From Plectrocnemia conspersa (taxonomy: Eukaryota; Arthropoda; Insecta; Trichoptera; Polycentropodidae), in NCBI GenBank assembly GCA_009617715.1, contig VTFK01000091.1:806001-870000 (forward strand): a stretch of 64,000 bases of DNA, in the 5' to 3' direction. Made by a program: the position numbers and the translations under genes. Within the stretch, counting starts at the first letter, position 1, and each line of letters begins with the position of its first letter. Below, in pieces: positions 35,400-48,294 of this stretch. The notes beneath the pieces were generated by a model that had not been told where the DNA came from, made no database searches, and saw only the letters and a list, made by a program, of their open reading frames with translations.

Positions 35400-37015
35400 A
35401 TATATAAGACTGTTTGATTGTCAAATATATATAATTTTTAATTCCAACTGCTTTATATTTTTCTTTATTTTAAAGTTAAAAATTGTTTAATTATAAGAAA
35501 TGTAAGTATATCAAACCAATGTAAATTACCAATATATTTGTAAAATATTTTTTAAACATGATATTTTAAAATGAAAATCATATCGACGTCTGTGATGTAC
35601 TATATTGCCATTATTTTTTTATATATATATTGACGTTTTCTTAAATATACATATATGTGTATATGCTGTGCACATTAATCACCGAACCATATACGTATTT
35701 TTAGTAGAATCAATTTTATGTTCGCATACGCTCATTAATTTCGTATTACAGGCTTCTGTTGAAAGATGAACTAATGGGCGTTTTTAAAACCCCATATTGA
35801 TATTTGCCATAAGTACTGTATCATTAGCATATTGCAGGTTAGTTAAATTTTATTTATGTTTATCCTTTTGTCTGTATTCAGCAATACGTCATTAAACATA
35901 TTTTTTGAATAAATGTTAAAAATCACAGGAAGGAAGAAAATATTACCTTATCCCACTACTGTGATTTTGCTGTCAATAATCACAATAATTTAAAGATGCA
36001 TTTTATTTTATTAAGCTCATCATTTTTCATGTTTGACTTTATCAAAAACTTTTTAAAAGTTATCGTAACACAAATAAATATGAACATTATTGCCGCAGTC
36101 AAAACTTGTATACAAAAAAATGGCTTTTTTTTGTGGAAACCAATCAAGTTTTTAGTCAATGTATTATTAAATTTTAGTATATTCTGTCATGAATTATACG
36201 TAAGAGAATAAAAATTTTAGTCTAATGCGTATTTTTCAGATTATTTAATACGAAAACTTGTATGGGGTTGATCTGTACCCCGATCCGTCGGCATTAGGAT
36301 TTTCAATCGAATATTCTAATTATTCGACCGATTTCAAACTATACGAATATTCGAATAATATATATTATACTATCACAAATAAAATTTAAAAAAATTAAGA
36401 TTGAAACAATATGTATACTTGAACAACACAGGTAGTCGTTTTGTTCTTTCTATATAACTGAGTGACTAGTGCCGCTCTAAAATCCATGATCCTATATGCG
36501 CCTTGATTTTGTTACGAAATACGAGAAAATGAGATGCTCCTTCTCAACAAAAAAATGCTTTTAAATGGTTTTGAAAAACATTTGTATTATGGCCGTGTTT
36601 ACTATGACCGAATTCGTAGAATTCGTTTGTTAGAAGAAACAAAATGTTGGAAATGACCATATTTTATTATCGTTTAACGCCTGTCTCAAAAACAGGTGTG
36701 CGTCGCAAATTATTGTGAAGTTATAAATTATTTGTATTTATTATTTCAAGACACAAAGATTTTATTTCAATCAGTTTAATAATTCAATCACTGTTTATTT
36801 ATTTCTATTTATTTAATTTATATGCAAATCCACACAAAATAAAATTGTTCCAAACATTATTAGCTATTGTATACACAATAAATTTGATAAAATTATGTAT
36901 TTAAAATGTTCCATCAATTTTGCTGAATTAATTCAATCGCAGCTGACCTTAATTCTAGTGATTTAATATACATGCAATTACGCACAAAGCAAACGATGAA
37001 ACGACTCCAATATAT
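35400..37015. other. AT-rich stretch without a recognised gene
   Basis: Holds the second copy of the dispersed repeat at 36290-36660 and otherwise AT-rich DNA. Open frames (for example 35996-36211) are short and low-complexity. Confidence 0.5.
36290..36660. repeat. Dispersed repeat, copy 2 of the family at 24120-24440
   Basis: Shares the exact core GAGTGACTAGTGCCGCTCTA near 36460 and looser matches on both sides, in the same order as copy 1. Confidence 0.6.
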
Positions 37016-38290
37016 ATTTATTTATTTATTTTAGATGAAATTAAGACCATCGTGGCCTAACAGGTTACCCCAATGCGCCACAATGGTCGAAAACAAATTT
37101 TAAATTTGTAAAACAAAAAAAACGTATAAATAGAACAATACTTAAAAATAATGAACATTACAAAAAAATATAAAATATCAAAATGAAATGATACAAACTG
37201 GATCAGCTCATTGTAGCTAACATTAAACAGGTCAATATGTAATGCCAGCATATTAAGGAGCCGGATGGCCACAGCTATAGGCGAGTCGGAAAGTGCGGAC
37301 GTCCTAGCCCTAACTGCCATCAAAAGAGGACGCGATCGTGATTCTCGAAAATGCCCCGGAACCCAAAACTGGAATTCCTCTAGAATAGCTGGATTGTCGA
37401 CAGTACCTTTTAGTAATTTAAAAAAATGCTTAGCGACATACAATTTTCTGCGAGAGCTCAGCGAATCGTATACTAACGCTCCTAAAAGAAAGGCGCTGGG
37501 ATATACGTACGGATAATAACCAAATCTCATTTTGTAAAGGTATCTTAAATAACCTTTTTGAATTTTTTCCACTAAAAGGGAATATTTGGCTATTCGGGGA
37601 TTCTAAATTATAGATCCCGATTCAAGAATGCTACGAACTAAGGTGTCATAGAGGATACGAATAACTGACGGATCGGCAAAGTGAAAGGCATTCCTCATAA
37701 CAAAGCCGAGCATCTTGGAAGATTTATCACAGACGTCGTGTATGTGTAGAGAGAACCTCCATTTGCTCTTGAAAGTGATTATGAGATCTTTAGTGGAAGT
37801 TTCTCTAGTCAAAATGTTACCACCGAGATGGTAGAAATAAGCTGATGGCGAACTGGATCGAGAAAATGACACAGTATGGCACTTTCCGACACTAAAGGGC
37901 AGACGGTTAACGGAAGCCCATCTCCACAGAGAGTCTAAATTACTTTGTAGAGAGAAGGAGTCCATAACAGATCGAATGCATTTATATAATTTTAAATCAT
38001 CTGCGTACAGAAGAAAACTTGAATTTGTAATTGCTGTATTTATGTCATTAATAAATAACACAAAAAGCAGAGGGCCCAGATTGGATCCTTGAGGAAACCC
38101 TGAAGGGGTAAAATATTTTTTCGACAATCAGCCACCATATGTTACAAACTGTCTACGATTGCTTAAGTAACTCGAGAATAACCGAGTTAAATTATCCGAG
38201 CAACAGAGGTTCGACAATTTTTTTAATAATAACCTATGAAAAACTTTGTCAAAGGCTTTCTCAAAATCTGTATACACGTATGACAAATTT
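37016..38290 (-). mobile_element. 5'-truncated jockey/CR1-type LINE, 3' half of the RT ORF with tail
   Basis: One reading frame can be followed on the minus strand for about 1.25 kb. It starts at VYTDFEKAFDKVFH, then SYLSNRRQFVTYGG, PQGSNLGPLLFVLFINDIN, the catalytic [30 protein letters not shown], and the C-terminal KGYLRYLYKMRFGYYPYVYP and EFQFWVPGHF. Two in-frame stops interrupt it, at about 38128 (TGA where the relative at 53.2 kb has CGA) and 37603 (TAG). It ends in a short A/T-rich tail (TAAATAAATAAATA, 37016-37034). Endonuclease and the N-terminal half are missing. A dead retrotransposon copy, the best preserved of its family here. Confidence 0.88.
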
Positions 38291-38814
38291 GTTTCAAAAA
38301 TTATATACAATAGATAGTAAGTTATTGAACATAAATTCGAATAAAATTATGTGTTTAATGTAATTTTGTTTCTTACAAACTTTATTTATTTGTAAGATAA
38401 ATGTTTTTTTTTACGACGTGAAATGAAAACATGGAGAATTGAAGCGGTCGTTTTGAGAGATTAAATATATGACTTCTAGAATTAGCCATTAGCGAAAGTG
38501 CACTTTCAGTAAAATCTACGATAGGAATGGTTCATTCTTTATCATTATGCATATGGAATACGTGCATCATATTTATTAATATTTTGTTAATGTATAAGCA
38601 CATGATGATTTTTCGTATTTATTTATTTTGAAAGACAGGGACGTCATTTTGGGGGTGTATTTGCCAAACCTAAATTTTAAAATAAGCATGTGTGTCATTT
38701 GTTGAAATAATAAGACACTTCTAAAAAAATCGTTTTTGAGTTAAAATAAAATTCACTGCGTCTCATTATTTTATGTAAGCAACATACACCGAAAAATACA
38801 AGAATTTTCTTTGA

Positions 38815-38990
38815 AAAAATTAAATCATCACGATAGTTACAAACTCGAGAATCATCTGAGCAACCGAGACAAACCTTGTCGAAGGCTTTCTCAAAATCTG
38901 TGTATACGACGTTTACTTGAATTCCCGCATCAAGAGATTTTGTCACCGTTTTGGTGAAAGACAGGTTAGTAACAGTGGAGCTATGCTATT
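38815..38990 (-). repeat. LINE RT fragment
   Basis: The minus strand reads [20 protein letters not shown] then FDKVCLGCSDDSRVCNY, i.e. the conserved RT segment with an internal deletion. Upstream (higher coordinates) it shares TTGTCACCGTTTTGGTGAAA with other scraps. Confidence 0.7.
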
Positions 38991-39469
38991 TGTCTAATAA
39001 TGAAGATAATTAATTATTAATTAAAATAATTATCATTAATAAATAGCTATTTTTAAATTAAATATTATTTTACAGGCAATTAATATCGGTAAAAACCTAG
39101 AAAAAAAATATGAATATATTCGAATAGCTAAAAGCTATGTATAATTAAGAGCCCTAATCGGCATGCAGTATTTTTTGCTTCCATATGTTACATAGCAATT
39201 GATATTATATTAAGTTTATTATAGGAGCACTCAAATATGACTCAGTAAGCCTTACGATTGCTAATGTTTTTGCAAAATCAAACACATTGATTGAAGTGAA
39301 TGTTGTATCTGCATAGATAACTATCTTATGTACATATATTAAATCATACATGGAGCTTTTTATCTATTATTTTAAGCTGTTATGCTCTGCGTATGTTTTT
39401 CTAAATAAATAGATATAATATATTCGATAAAAACAAGTTTATGGCGAATAGACGTCGTACTGCGGGCCT

Positions 39470-39850
39470 AGATTTTCCGATCAATATGACCACTCGTTTG
39501 CTCCCCTACCTCCCTCGCGATTGTCTATGACCCGCTGTAAGCCAGTCATCAACCCTCTTTCAGTCAGCTGATCGCCGTTTTGATCCATTGTAGCGTAACA
39601 CAGGGGCGTAGTCGTAAACGGTGGTGGTGCCTTTCGAGCTATGGCGGTTGGGGAAGGTCGCGCACGTGTGACAATGCCGAATATGGCGTGCACGCGCGTG
39701 CATTCGTGCAATCGCACGTTTCCAAAATGCCGACGTTTCGTTTGGTTTGGTTTTCACTATGTGACTATGCGAGCTGAATACGATAATGAACAACGTTACG
39801 TGTGCGAAAATGTTTACGTCATAGTTTTTACAGGAATTCTGGAAGGCTGC
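39470..39850. promoter_or_regulatory. Isolated CpG-rich island
   Basis: Rich in CpG with GCGCACGTGTGAC, ATGGCGTGCACGCGCGTGC and an E-box CACGTG. No coding sequence is recognised on either strand. It could be the promoter of an unseen transcript. Confidence 0.3.
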
Positions 39851-40838
39851 ACGCATCGCAGAAGGAATTTTGCTGGATATAAGACGTCATATATACATTA
39901 ACATTTTTTCATACTAATATAATATGCATTATTAAAAAAAATCGCATTTTACGGAGTTAAAAATAAGATTACGAGTGGTTGGTGTACGGAGTAATTTTCC
40001 GCCAGCCGATAAGCCCACCTGGACAACTGACTTTTAGTTACTATTAGGGATTCTGTGTCGAGAGAAACCGAGAATTCGAAGATTTTTTGCTGTGTAGAGT
40101 ACTGGAAATTTAAAAATAAATAACCCGGGACTCGAGAATTTCTGATTAAAATGTTATTTAATATATCATACATTTATTTTTTCAAAATAAAATCTGCATA
40201 GTCGAAAACAAGACATGCCCGATTTGTACATAAGCAGGTAGCAAGCGGATAGTTAAAGGATCGGCAAAATTACTCGGTTGGCTTTGTCTAGTAGTGTCGG
40301 CAGTTATAATGAAAAAAATATTTCACATTTACAGATCAACGAAAAAATATTGTAAAAGAAACAGAAACGAGAAATTATGTGATATTTGCAATTAAATCTT
40401 TTATCGTTATTTGTAACATATCACTTGAACGAAAAAAATGTAAGAGATAAAATATTTTGAAGTATTAACCCACGATACTTTTTAGCATGTAACTATAAAT
40501 ACGATTCACGTATTATTAATAGAATTCAAAAGAATTCTCATCTGGTTGATTTTATTTGTTCTGGACCTGGGAAAACAATGATTCCGGGCCTCATGACAAA
40601 AATAGCATTTTATATATGTTTCAACATCATAATATAATTTCTTGAATAAATAATAATAGGTACGAGTTAACTCTTTCTATGCTACAAATAAATATAGTCA
40701 TTTTTTCTGAAATCATATTTTATGCGAAATATTTTAATTGGGCATTAAAAAATATTAAATAAATCTATTCATATTATTTATTTGATAATCAGTCGTATTT
40801 TATCTGCTGCTCAGTGTTGCCATATAGTGAATTTCCAG

Positions 40839-40888
40839 TCTCGATTTTTCAAACAATATTACGGCTCGATTTTTCAAACAATATTACG
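40839..40888. repeat. Tandem duplication next to the palindromic MITE
   Basis: CTCGATTTTTCAAACAATAT occurs twice in a row (about 40840 and 40865), immediately left of the palindrome. Confidence 0.7.
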
Positions 40889-40896
40889 AGTGGAAA

Positions 40897-41162
40897 TCGA
40901 ATAAAGTACATCTAAACCAAATTTTGCCCAATAGGAGAGCGCAAAAAATAATTATCCCTTCTCAGAAGTCAAAAATCCACGCCAAAAGCAATAAAATCGT
41001 GTCGTCGCCGTCGCAGTGGGAACGCTCGTTACCGAGCGTTCCCCACCGCGACGGTCTGACACGATTTTATTGCTTTTGACGTGAATTTTTGCCTCCTGAG
41101 AAGTGATAATTATTTTTTGCGCTCTCCTATTGACCAAAATTTGGTTTGAATATACTTTGATC
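40897..41162. mobile_element. Near-perfect foldback (palindromic) MITE
   Basis: Two arms of about 130 bases are inverted copies of each other around a centre near 41033 (AACGCTCGTTACCGAGCGTT). Both arms carry CTAAACCAAATTTT, TAGGAGAGCGCAAAAAATAA, CTTCTCAGAAG-like, and CAAAAGCAATAAAATCGTG. No coding capacity. The same unit occurs in tandem direct orientation at 9540-9970 and degenerate at 61300-61385, so this is a multicopy family. No clear target duplication is seen. Confidence 0.8.
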
Positions 41163-42950
41163 AGTCCTCTTATATTAGAAGCCCATAGTAATATCGGTAA
41201 GGATAGCTATAGCATATTCAAAACATAGTGTAATATCAAAATGGCACTTGCATTTATTTTAAATGTATTAGTATAAATTATATATAGTGTATTTGTATGA
41301 AATAAAATAAACTGTATATCAATCTATGATTAAACGTTAGTATCCCCAATACATCACGATCTAGACCGAATAAAAACTTTTCTATAATACCTGTCCGTAA
41401 TCCATCCTATCCTGATGGACTAGTATGCCCAGAATTAATAGCATACACATTCCAACGTATACGGTATATAAATACATCCCAGGATCGATTTAATCCACAG
41501 TGGAATTCAGACGTAGGCGTAATAACGGGAATGAATTATTTTCTGGCATATGAATATTTTCGATATCGGTTTCCGATAAAAGGGTTAATGCGTTAGTTGG
41601 TGGGACCCTTTCCAAGACTCTATGCGTGCCCTCATTTTCCGATAGAAAAAAAAGTAATTTAATGTAATTGGAAGGCACTCGGTTGGTCGGCGATGCGATT
41701 TTCTGGGACGTTGGGCGGTTACAAGCGCGTGAATCCGCAATTTAACGCAAAAGGATAATAATAGAAGGCAATTACCGGACGCCTTTACATAATTTGGAAA
41801 GTATACATACAAAATTGAATGTTCCTTAAATAAATATCGAATAAAAATCTTCAAAGGTGAAAAATAATGCCAAATGTTTCAGGAATATATGTAAGTGTCA
41901 GGTTGGAATTGTTAAGTAAAGGCCAATCGATTGGCAAATTAAATTAATTAATTTATAAATAATACGAATAGAAGTTTCAAATTGAAAAGCATAATAAATA
42001 AATAAATAAAATTATTATCAGAAGTGTTTATGGTATAAGATAAATATAACGGAGACCGAGGGTAATATAAACATTTAGGATATATATTTTTATCACAGTA
42101 TATTAATATTCTAAATAAATATTTTCTTCTTCAAATATATAAATAATATTAAACAAACATTTACTAAAAATAAAATTTGCATTTTTTTAGAGGATTACAA
42201 AAAAATATTTTTTACTGTGTAAATATTTCTAATTATGTTATATTTTTTTTGCAAACCATCTAAATTTATCTTTAACTATCAAACTTAAGATAATCAAAAT
42301 CCAGGAATGATTTTGAAAAACAGGTTCTAGCTAGAGATTTTTAAATTACAAACAACTTGTAAAAATACAGTTATAACTCTCTATTAAAAATGTTATTTGC
42401 GTTGAATTTATTTTATAGATGATCGAAAAATTATTAAATGTAGAAATATTTTTATTATTAACAATAAAAATATTTAATTAAAATATATTATTGCTCAACT
42501 AAGCTCAACTTAACAGTAAAACTAAACGGTAAATATCAATAAAAATATGCGGCTTAAAAATGCCATATTATAGTTTATATATCAATCAAATAAATATGCT
42601 ATAATAAAATACTGAATATAAAAAAATACGAACCAAACTATTTATATCCATGATACAAAAAGTTGTGCGTCCAGTATACGCACACTTGCTAGCTGCGGTA
42701 CCTCACAGTAGTGAGGTGCCGATTTTATGACAATTTTATATCTTATTATGAAAAGTAACCCTAAACTACACAATTATTTACAAAAAATCATAAAAAATCT
42801 ATATTTTTGACTTATCAACTTATTCACATATGTATTATGTACGTAAATAAATGTATACTTTTATGTAAATAATATTATATAAAATATTATAGAAGTGTAA
42901 AAATGTGCTAAATGTTCTTTTTATTAATTAAATATAATAAAAAATACATT

Positions 42951-43081
42951 CTCTTTCGCTCGCTTGCGTGTTAAGTGACGAGAGTGAGTGAGAGATACGG
43001 GCGTGCGTTACATGCGTTCCGCACGCCCACTTCTTCTCACTCATTCTTGTCACTTAACACGCGAGCGAACGAAAGGGAATG
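42951..43081. mobile_element. Foldback element with ~60-bp arms
   Basis: ACATTCTCTTTCGCTCGCTT...AAGTGACGAGAGTGAGTGAG...CGGGCGTGCG is followed by the inverse CGCACGCCC...CTCACTCATTCTTGTCACTT...CGAACGAAAGGGAATGT. The arms are about 60 bases with scattered mismatches and a short centre. One arm type recurs as a single copy at about 47820-47870. GC-rich and conspicuous in AT-rich DNA. Confidence 0.75.
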
Positions 43082-43699
43082 TATCTCACTGTACGTGCCT
43101 GATGTACAAACATATGTATGTATATAGGATATACAAGTTTTTCAGATGTAACTGCCGTAGTTTAAATCAGATTTATATCAAAATTATTACTTTACTTAAA
43201 CAATTTTATTCGTCATCATTATAGAAAATAAAATAAAATTATTGGACATCATAACCGCCATAGTTTTAATGATATCGTCATGAAATGTATTTTAAAAATA
43301 GATATTGTAAATATCTAGATATTTCGATAGCCAGACTGATTTTTTAAATGACAGTTGTTTTAAACACAATAAAAAACAACTCGGTTAATAAAAATCTTAG
43401 AAAAAGTAAATAAGTAAAAATTGTGAAAAAAAAAACAGAAAGTAATTTAAATAGTAAATTTAAAATATCCACATTTTAAAGAAAAATGTAAAAAAGATCA
43501 AAAAGAAATATACCAAAATACATTTTAATGGGTAAAATAAATTTTATGTACATCATCGATCAAAAATATAATTCTGTTGAGTTATTTCTGCCATCGAGAC
43601 ACCAAAAATATCAAAGCCATAGTTATGGCACTCCACAAATTCTAACTTTTAAAATTTTGATTACATTACAAACTGCTTAATCGAGTAGGAGGTATACGT

Positions 43700-44030
43700 A
43701 ACGTCATCAGGCAGGGCCGGACTCGTGCGTCATTTCCGTTGGCGCCGTGACGTCACTCGTCTCATTCGCCGACGCCAAAACCTCACCCTACTTTTTGCAC
43801 CCCTTTGGGTATCAGAGCGACTTTTAATTTTCGCCTTGTCGAGAGAACAACTCTTAAAGTGTCCTCTGAGGCAGTTGGAAAATTTCGCCAGCATAAATTG
43901 TCAGACCGCGGTACAAAGCGCCAGATATTATATATTGCAGGGTGATACTTTGAAGGATACACTCGGTTCAGATGCGTGGGTTTTGCGGTTTAATGGCGTG
44001 AGAATAAAAATAATAGCTCCCAATTAATTT
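43700..44030. promoter_or_regulatory. GC-rich island with a full CRE palindrome
   Basis: GTGACGTCAC at 43747-43756 contains the complete TGACGTCA (CREB/ATF) palindrome inside a GC-normal stretch of about 330 bases. A 100-codon frame at 43725-44027 is open on the plus strand but has no recognisable protein features. Regulatory role is inference. Confidence 0.35.
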
Positions 44031-44896
44031 AACGGCTCAAAGTCTGAGCAAGAGTATGAAAACAACCTCTGACCTTAGTAAAGCACAGGAAAATACTGGT
44101 GTTTTGAACGTCTGGAGAAGGGAATGAATATTTACACGTTGTTTGAATTGAAGTGAAGCACTTTAAGTAAACAGATTATTAATTTCAACCATAAATATAA
44201 TTACACTTCTTGTAAACTAGATGTTTGGACAAGATCTTTAAACATTAGTATGGCTAGATATATTTTAGATGAAAATTTCAGTCGATAAATGTAAAATCAC
44301 ACGCTGATTAAAAATACATTTTTAACTGCGAGTGCTCATCCAGATACTCGCAGTTGGTTAACGAATTATGGTTAAGCCATTATTGTATATAATTAAATCT
44401 ATTTTTTTTGTAAATATATATTTTTTTTATATATTTTTTGAACGTTGGTATAAAAATGTTATGTCCTGCATATGTATTGAACAGTGTTGCCAAATCTCCA
44501 GCTGTTTAACCCTTCGAGCAATGAGTTAATTTATACGCATTTGTTAATTTGTTAGTATACCCCTGGGAGTTTAATTATTTTTGTTGTTATTTATTTACTA
44601 TTATTTTATATTGCATTTATAGTAAATTATAAAAAAACAGTAATTTTCAACATTTTATTGCTTTGATTTATTTTAATACTTTTTGTATTAGTAACTTTTA
44701 ATAATTTCTTTTAAAACTTTTTTTTGTAATTTTTTCATATCAGTACAGAGGCTTTTAATATTTTTTTATTTATAAAATTGAATTTAAATATTTTTCATTT
44801 TATTTTATTTCGTACTCTTTAATTTATAAGAACAAAAATAATTTAAATTGAACAAAATAATATTTAATTACAATGTTTTTTATTTATTATTTCTTC

Positions 44897-45036
44897 AGTT
44901 ATGTATGGGAATATTAGTTATCTGGGGTGAAAAAATTAAAACAGTGAAAGACCGACTGCCGTACATGTACGGCGATACTCTTCAAAGGTTTAAAAAACAG
45001 TCAGAAGTAACAGACAGAAACATCTTTGCAACCTAA
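44897..45036 (+). CDS. Possible terminal exon of an unrecognised gene
   Basis: After a pyrimidine-rich TTTCTTCAG acceptor the plus strand is open to a TAA at 45034-45036 and reads a hydrophobic start (CMGILVIWGEKIK) followed by a polar tail (LPYMYGDTLQRFKKQSEVTD). Its composition is more protein-like than other frames nearby. I could not find a matching upstream exon, so it may be a gene fragment or chance. Confidence 0.25.
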
Positions 45037-47031
45037 AGATATATAAACGTAAGTTTATATGACTGTTCGCTAACTTGTTACGCTAACAAAACTCTGATTC
45101 TTAGTATTATAAATTTGAGGAACACAAATATATGATTATTTTTGAAAAGATGTAACAGCAAGTGTCATAATTAAACAGCTATAGATTTAAAAACTACTTG
45201 TAAGTGAATTTTATACAAAAAAAAATATTTTCTACTCAAAAAAATTAGGTTTAAAATCAATCACAATAAATATATACCATAATTTTAAAGCTTTCCAGTC
45301 TTACAATATTCACTACTTTGAATCATCATAAAAATATGTCTTAGAAAACGTGCCTTTAATACTGCTACTAGAGCTTTAAAATTTTAAACCAATTTTAGTA
45401 ATGTACTTTTAATGTCATGGCGCAAAATTTACGTATCTGTTTACTTTATTGAAAAACAAGGACAATGTATATACTAATCCTGTGCAAAGTACATACACCA
45501 GATACGCCTCTGGCGGCATATATTCACTTTACAGAAATGTTTTATTAAAACGCTATCCAGAACGTTTGAGAATTTCATTACATACACACAATACACATTC
45601 ATAGCTATTTGCCCATATCGATTCGCGGTTTTGTTTGTGAAAGCTTTTCTGACGAACGACAATACTGAGTTTTGTCAATATAATCTAAATCTAGAAGTTA
45701 TTTTCCCCCTAGAGTATAAATACAACATGTATATTTTATGACTTTCATCATCATATCACACGTAAAGACGCTATTCCTATTTACGTCACTGTTTTTTTTT
45801 AAAGCAGCGTGGGCACAAATTTGGTGTTACTTTTTAACACTTGCTCAATGCGTAGGTGTTGTAGGCTTTGATTTAATTCAGATTATCTCCTAAGGGATAA
45901 CATGTGTAAGTTAACTTCAAGTTTAAAGTTTGTAAATATCACCTTCGTGGCTCTAGCAAGACGAAAACCTTATTACGTAGGTACGTCATATTTTGCAAGG
46001 CTTCGAAATGAAATTTGCAAGCCTCGCGAGCTTAACGATACTTTTGTTGGGTAGGTAACACGATTAGTATGCAAGTGGAGCTTAAAGCTCAGAATTTACG
46101 TTTTGTTGTTTGTCGGAGGGAGAATTGCAAATTGTGCTTTTGTGATTTATAAACGAATGTCTCAATGTAATATTTTAATCTGGTTGTAATACGATTTCAT
46201 ATACAACTGACTGCTTTTACTTAAGTCTCACTCAAAATATGTTTTCATAAGATATATAGTGACGTAAAATATTTTATAAGGGAGGCTGTAATAATGGATC
46301 TTTGTAAAAAAGAGTGTAAAAAAATGTTATCTTGAATTAACTCAGGAAATATGGCAGTGGCGTTGTAAAAGCGCTGTAACTTTTGATTATTCTTTTTAAC
46401 ATTGTATTTATTTAAAAAATAAAAAACTACTTCATTATTCAAGGTAACGCAACGTATTATTAACTTGTAATGTGGATCATACACCAAGGTAAATGTTTGT
46501 TCGATAAAATTATAATAGAGTTTGTAGACAATGATACTGTTTTTCTACATGTAAAAAGTATATGCAAAGGTTAGCGTATGTGAATATTAACTATATCATT
46601 ATAATGTTCAAAAGAAGTAGTAAATCAGTATATTTTCTTAACAGAAAAATGCTATAGACATAATCAAAAATAAAATATAATATATTTCTATACATTTATT
46701 ATATTTTATAATAATTTATTATGTATTCAAAGCCTTTACAACAATGAAAAGTTTTTAGGTATTGTTTGTTTTAAAGCACTTAGTTAATTAAATTTCTTAA
46801 AACATGATAAATGATATTTTGTTCTAAAATCCAGGTTTCATTTATTAAAATTAACACATCGCTTTGCTCAAAAACCAAAAGAGAATCATAACTGTAATAT
46901 AACAAAATACATCTATCGTAAAAAATATTCCAGCTGTTTGTAGCAATCGCCACACACAGCATTGTGTAATTGAGTGTTCTCGAGTTTTTGGCAGCAACGG
47001 TCATGAATACAGGACGCAATCGCGACTCTTA

Positions 47032-48107
47032 TGCCTGAACTACACTCTCTGGAAGTTGTCCGAACCGAAGTTACAACTGAAGTCGGCCGAGACCTACGAC
47101 TTCGAGTAAGCGACCACACTGCCGCAAATTTCATATGCCGTGAATGAAGTCCGGACGGCGGCTTCTGTCAAGTACAGCTGGCATATTTGCACGCGATCGA
47201 AAAATGTGCCAAATAATCGCAATTTTTAAATTGTCATTTTATTAAAATTACGCTACTGATAATTATAAAAGTTTGTGTGGGCACTCACCAATACAATATC
47301 AGTGAAAATTTTTCGGTCGTAAATATTCAATTTACGCAAAATCTTTGTCGGCTTTTGCAAAATGCCATAAGGCATAAAAATTATACTTCAGAATACGAGC
47401 ACTACATCTGTGACTATCCTAGAATTTGTCGCCATCGATTCTAAATAAGAATTCGTTATGGTGTAACATTTATATAAACCGATCTAGAAAAATACATAAG
47501 GATATTCGAAACGATTTTTTTAACAAAGTCAAGTACCACTAATTATTTTTTAATTATTTAATTATATATGAAAAAATATAATAACGATATCTGTTAGAAG
47601 AACATACTATCAAATATATATTTAATCCATTTTGGTGCCCTAAAATATTCAAAGATGTCAGTAAGAGTCTGTTGAAGTTCCCGATAAGCATGTGGTATTA
47701 TAACTTGACCACGTGACCACGATGCAGCGCTCGACATGCGTGTTAACCACAGGACGCCTACGCACATACTGAAATTGAACCGAGTTACTCGTTCTATCTC
47801 AGTTTGCGAAACACCATATCATTATCTCTCTCACTCTCGTCATTTAACAAAAGCGAAAGGAGAAGTATCTCACTACTCGCGCTCGAAAGAGCAGCTCCGA
47901 CTTCGGTCCTTTTGCCGACAATGTTCGGAAGCGCTCGAAGCTGGCCAAGTCTACTGAATTACCCCCACTTTACTTCCCGTTCTTGGTAGCCTCGGACAAC
48001 TTCCGAAAGATTTTAGAGCGGACAGAACTGAACTCGACCGAAGTAACCCACTATATTCTCCGTCCTTGGCCAATCTTGGCCAACTTCCAGAGAGTATAGT
48101 GCAGGCA
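47032..48107. mobile_element. Non-autonomous DNA transposon with ~30-bp TIRs and TTA target duplication
   Basis: The left end TGCCTGAACTACACTCTCTG continues GAAGTTGTCC; the right end read inward is TGCCTGCACTATACTCTCTG then GAAGTTGGCC, with three mismatches over 30 bases. TTA flanks both ends (47029-47031 and 48108-48110), as expected for PIF/Harbinger-type elements (TWA). The 1076-bp interior has no transposase. It includes a GC-rich piece at 47690-48060 containing one arm of the 42951-43081 foldback family, so it may be a composite. Confidence 0.7.
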
Positions 48108-48294
48108 TTAAGCGCAGCTGAAAATTACTGAGCATTAACGGATTGTCGACACTACTTTCAAAAGCAATTTATTAAAAATTTTAAAAGATGTTGTAAAAAC
48201 TGTATTTAAATAAAATAATTTTTTTTTTAATAATTTTTTTTGCCTTTTTTCTGTTCATGCAAGGTTTTTTAAGATACGATAACTACTATAAAGC

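Noticed and set aside
38128..38130. The stop in the LINE as a recoded or functional stop
   Set aside because: The relative at 53.2 kb has CGA at the same place, so TGA is best explained as ordinary C-to-T decay.
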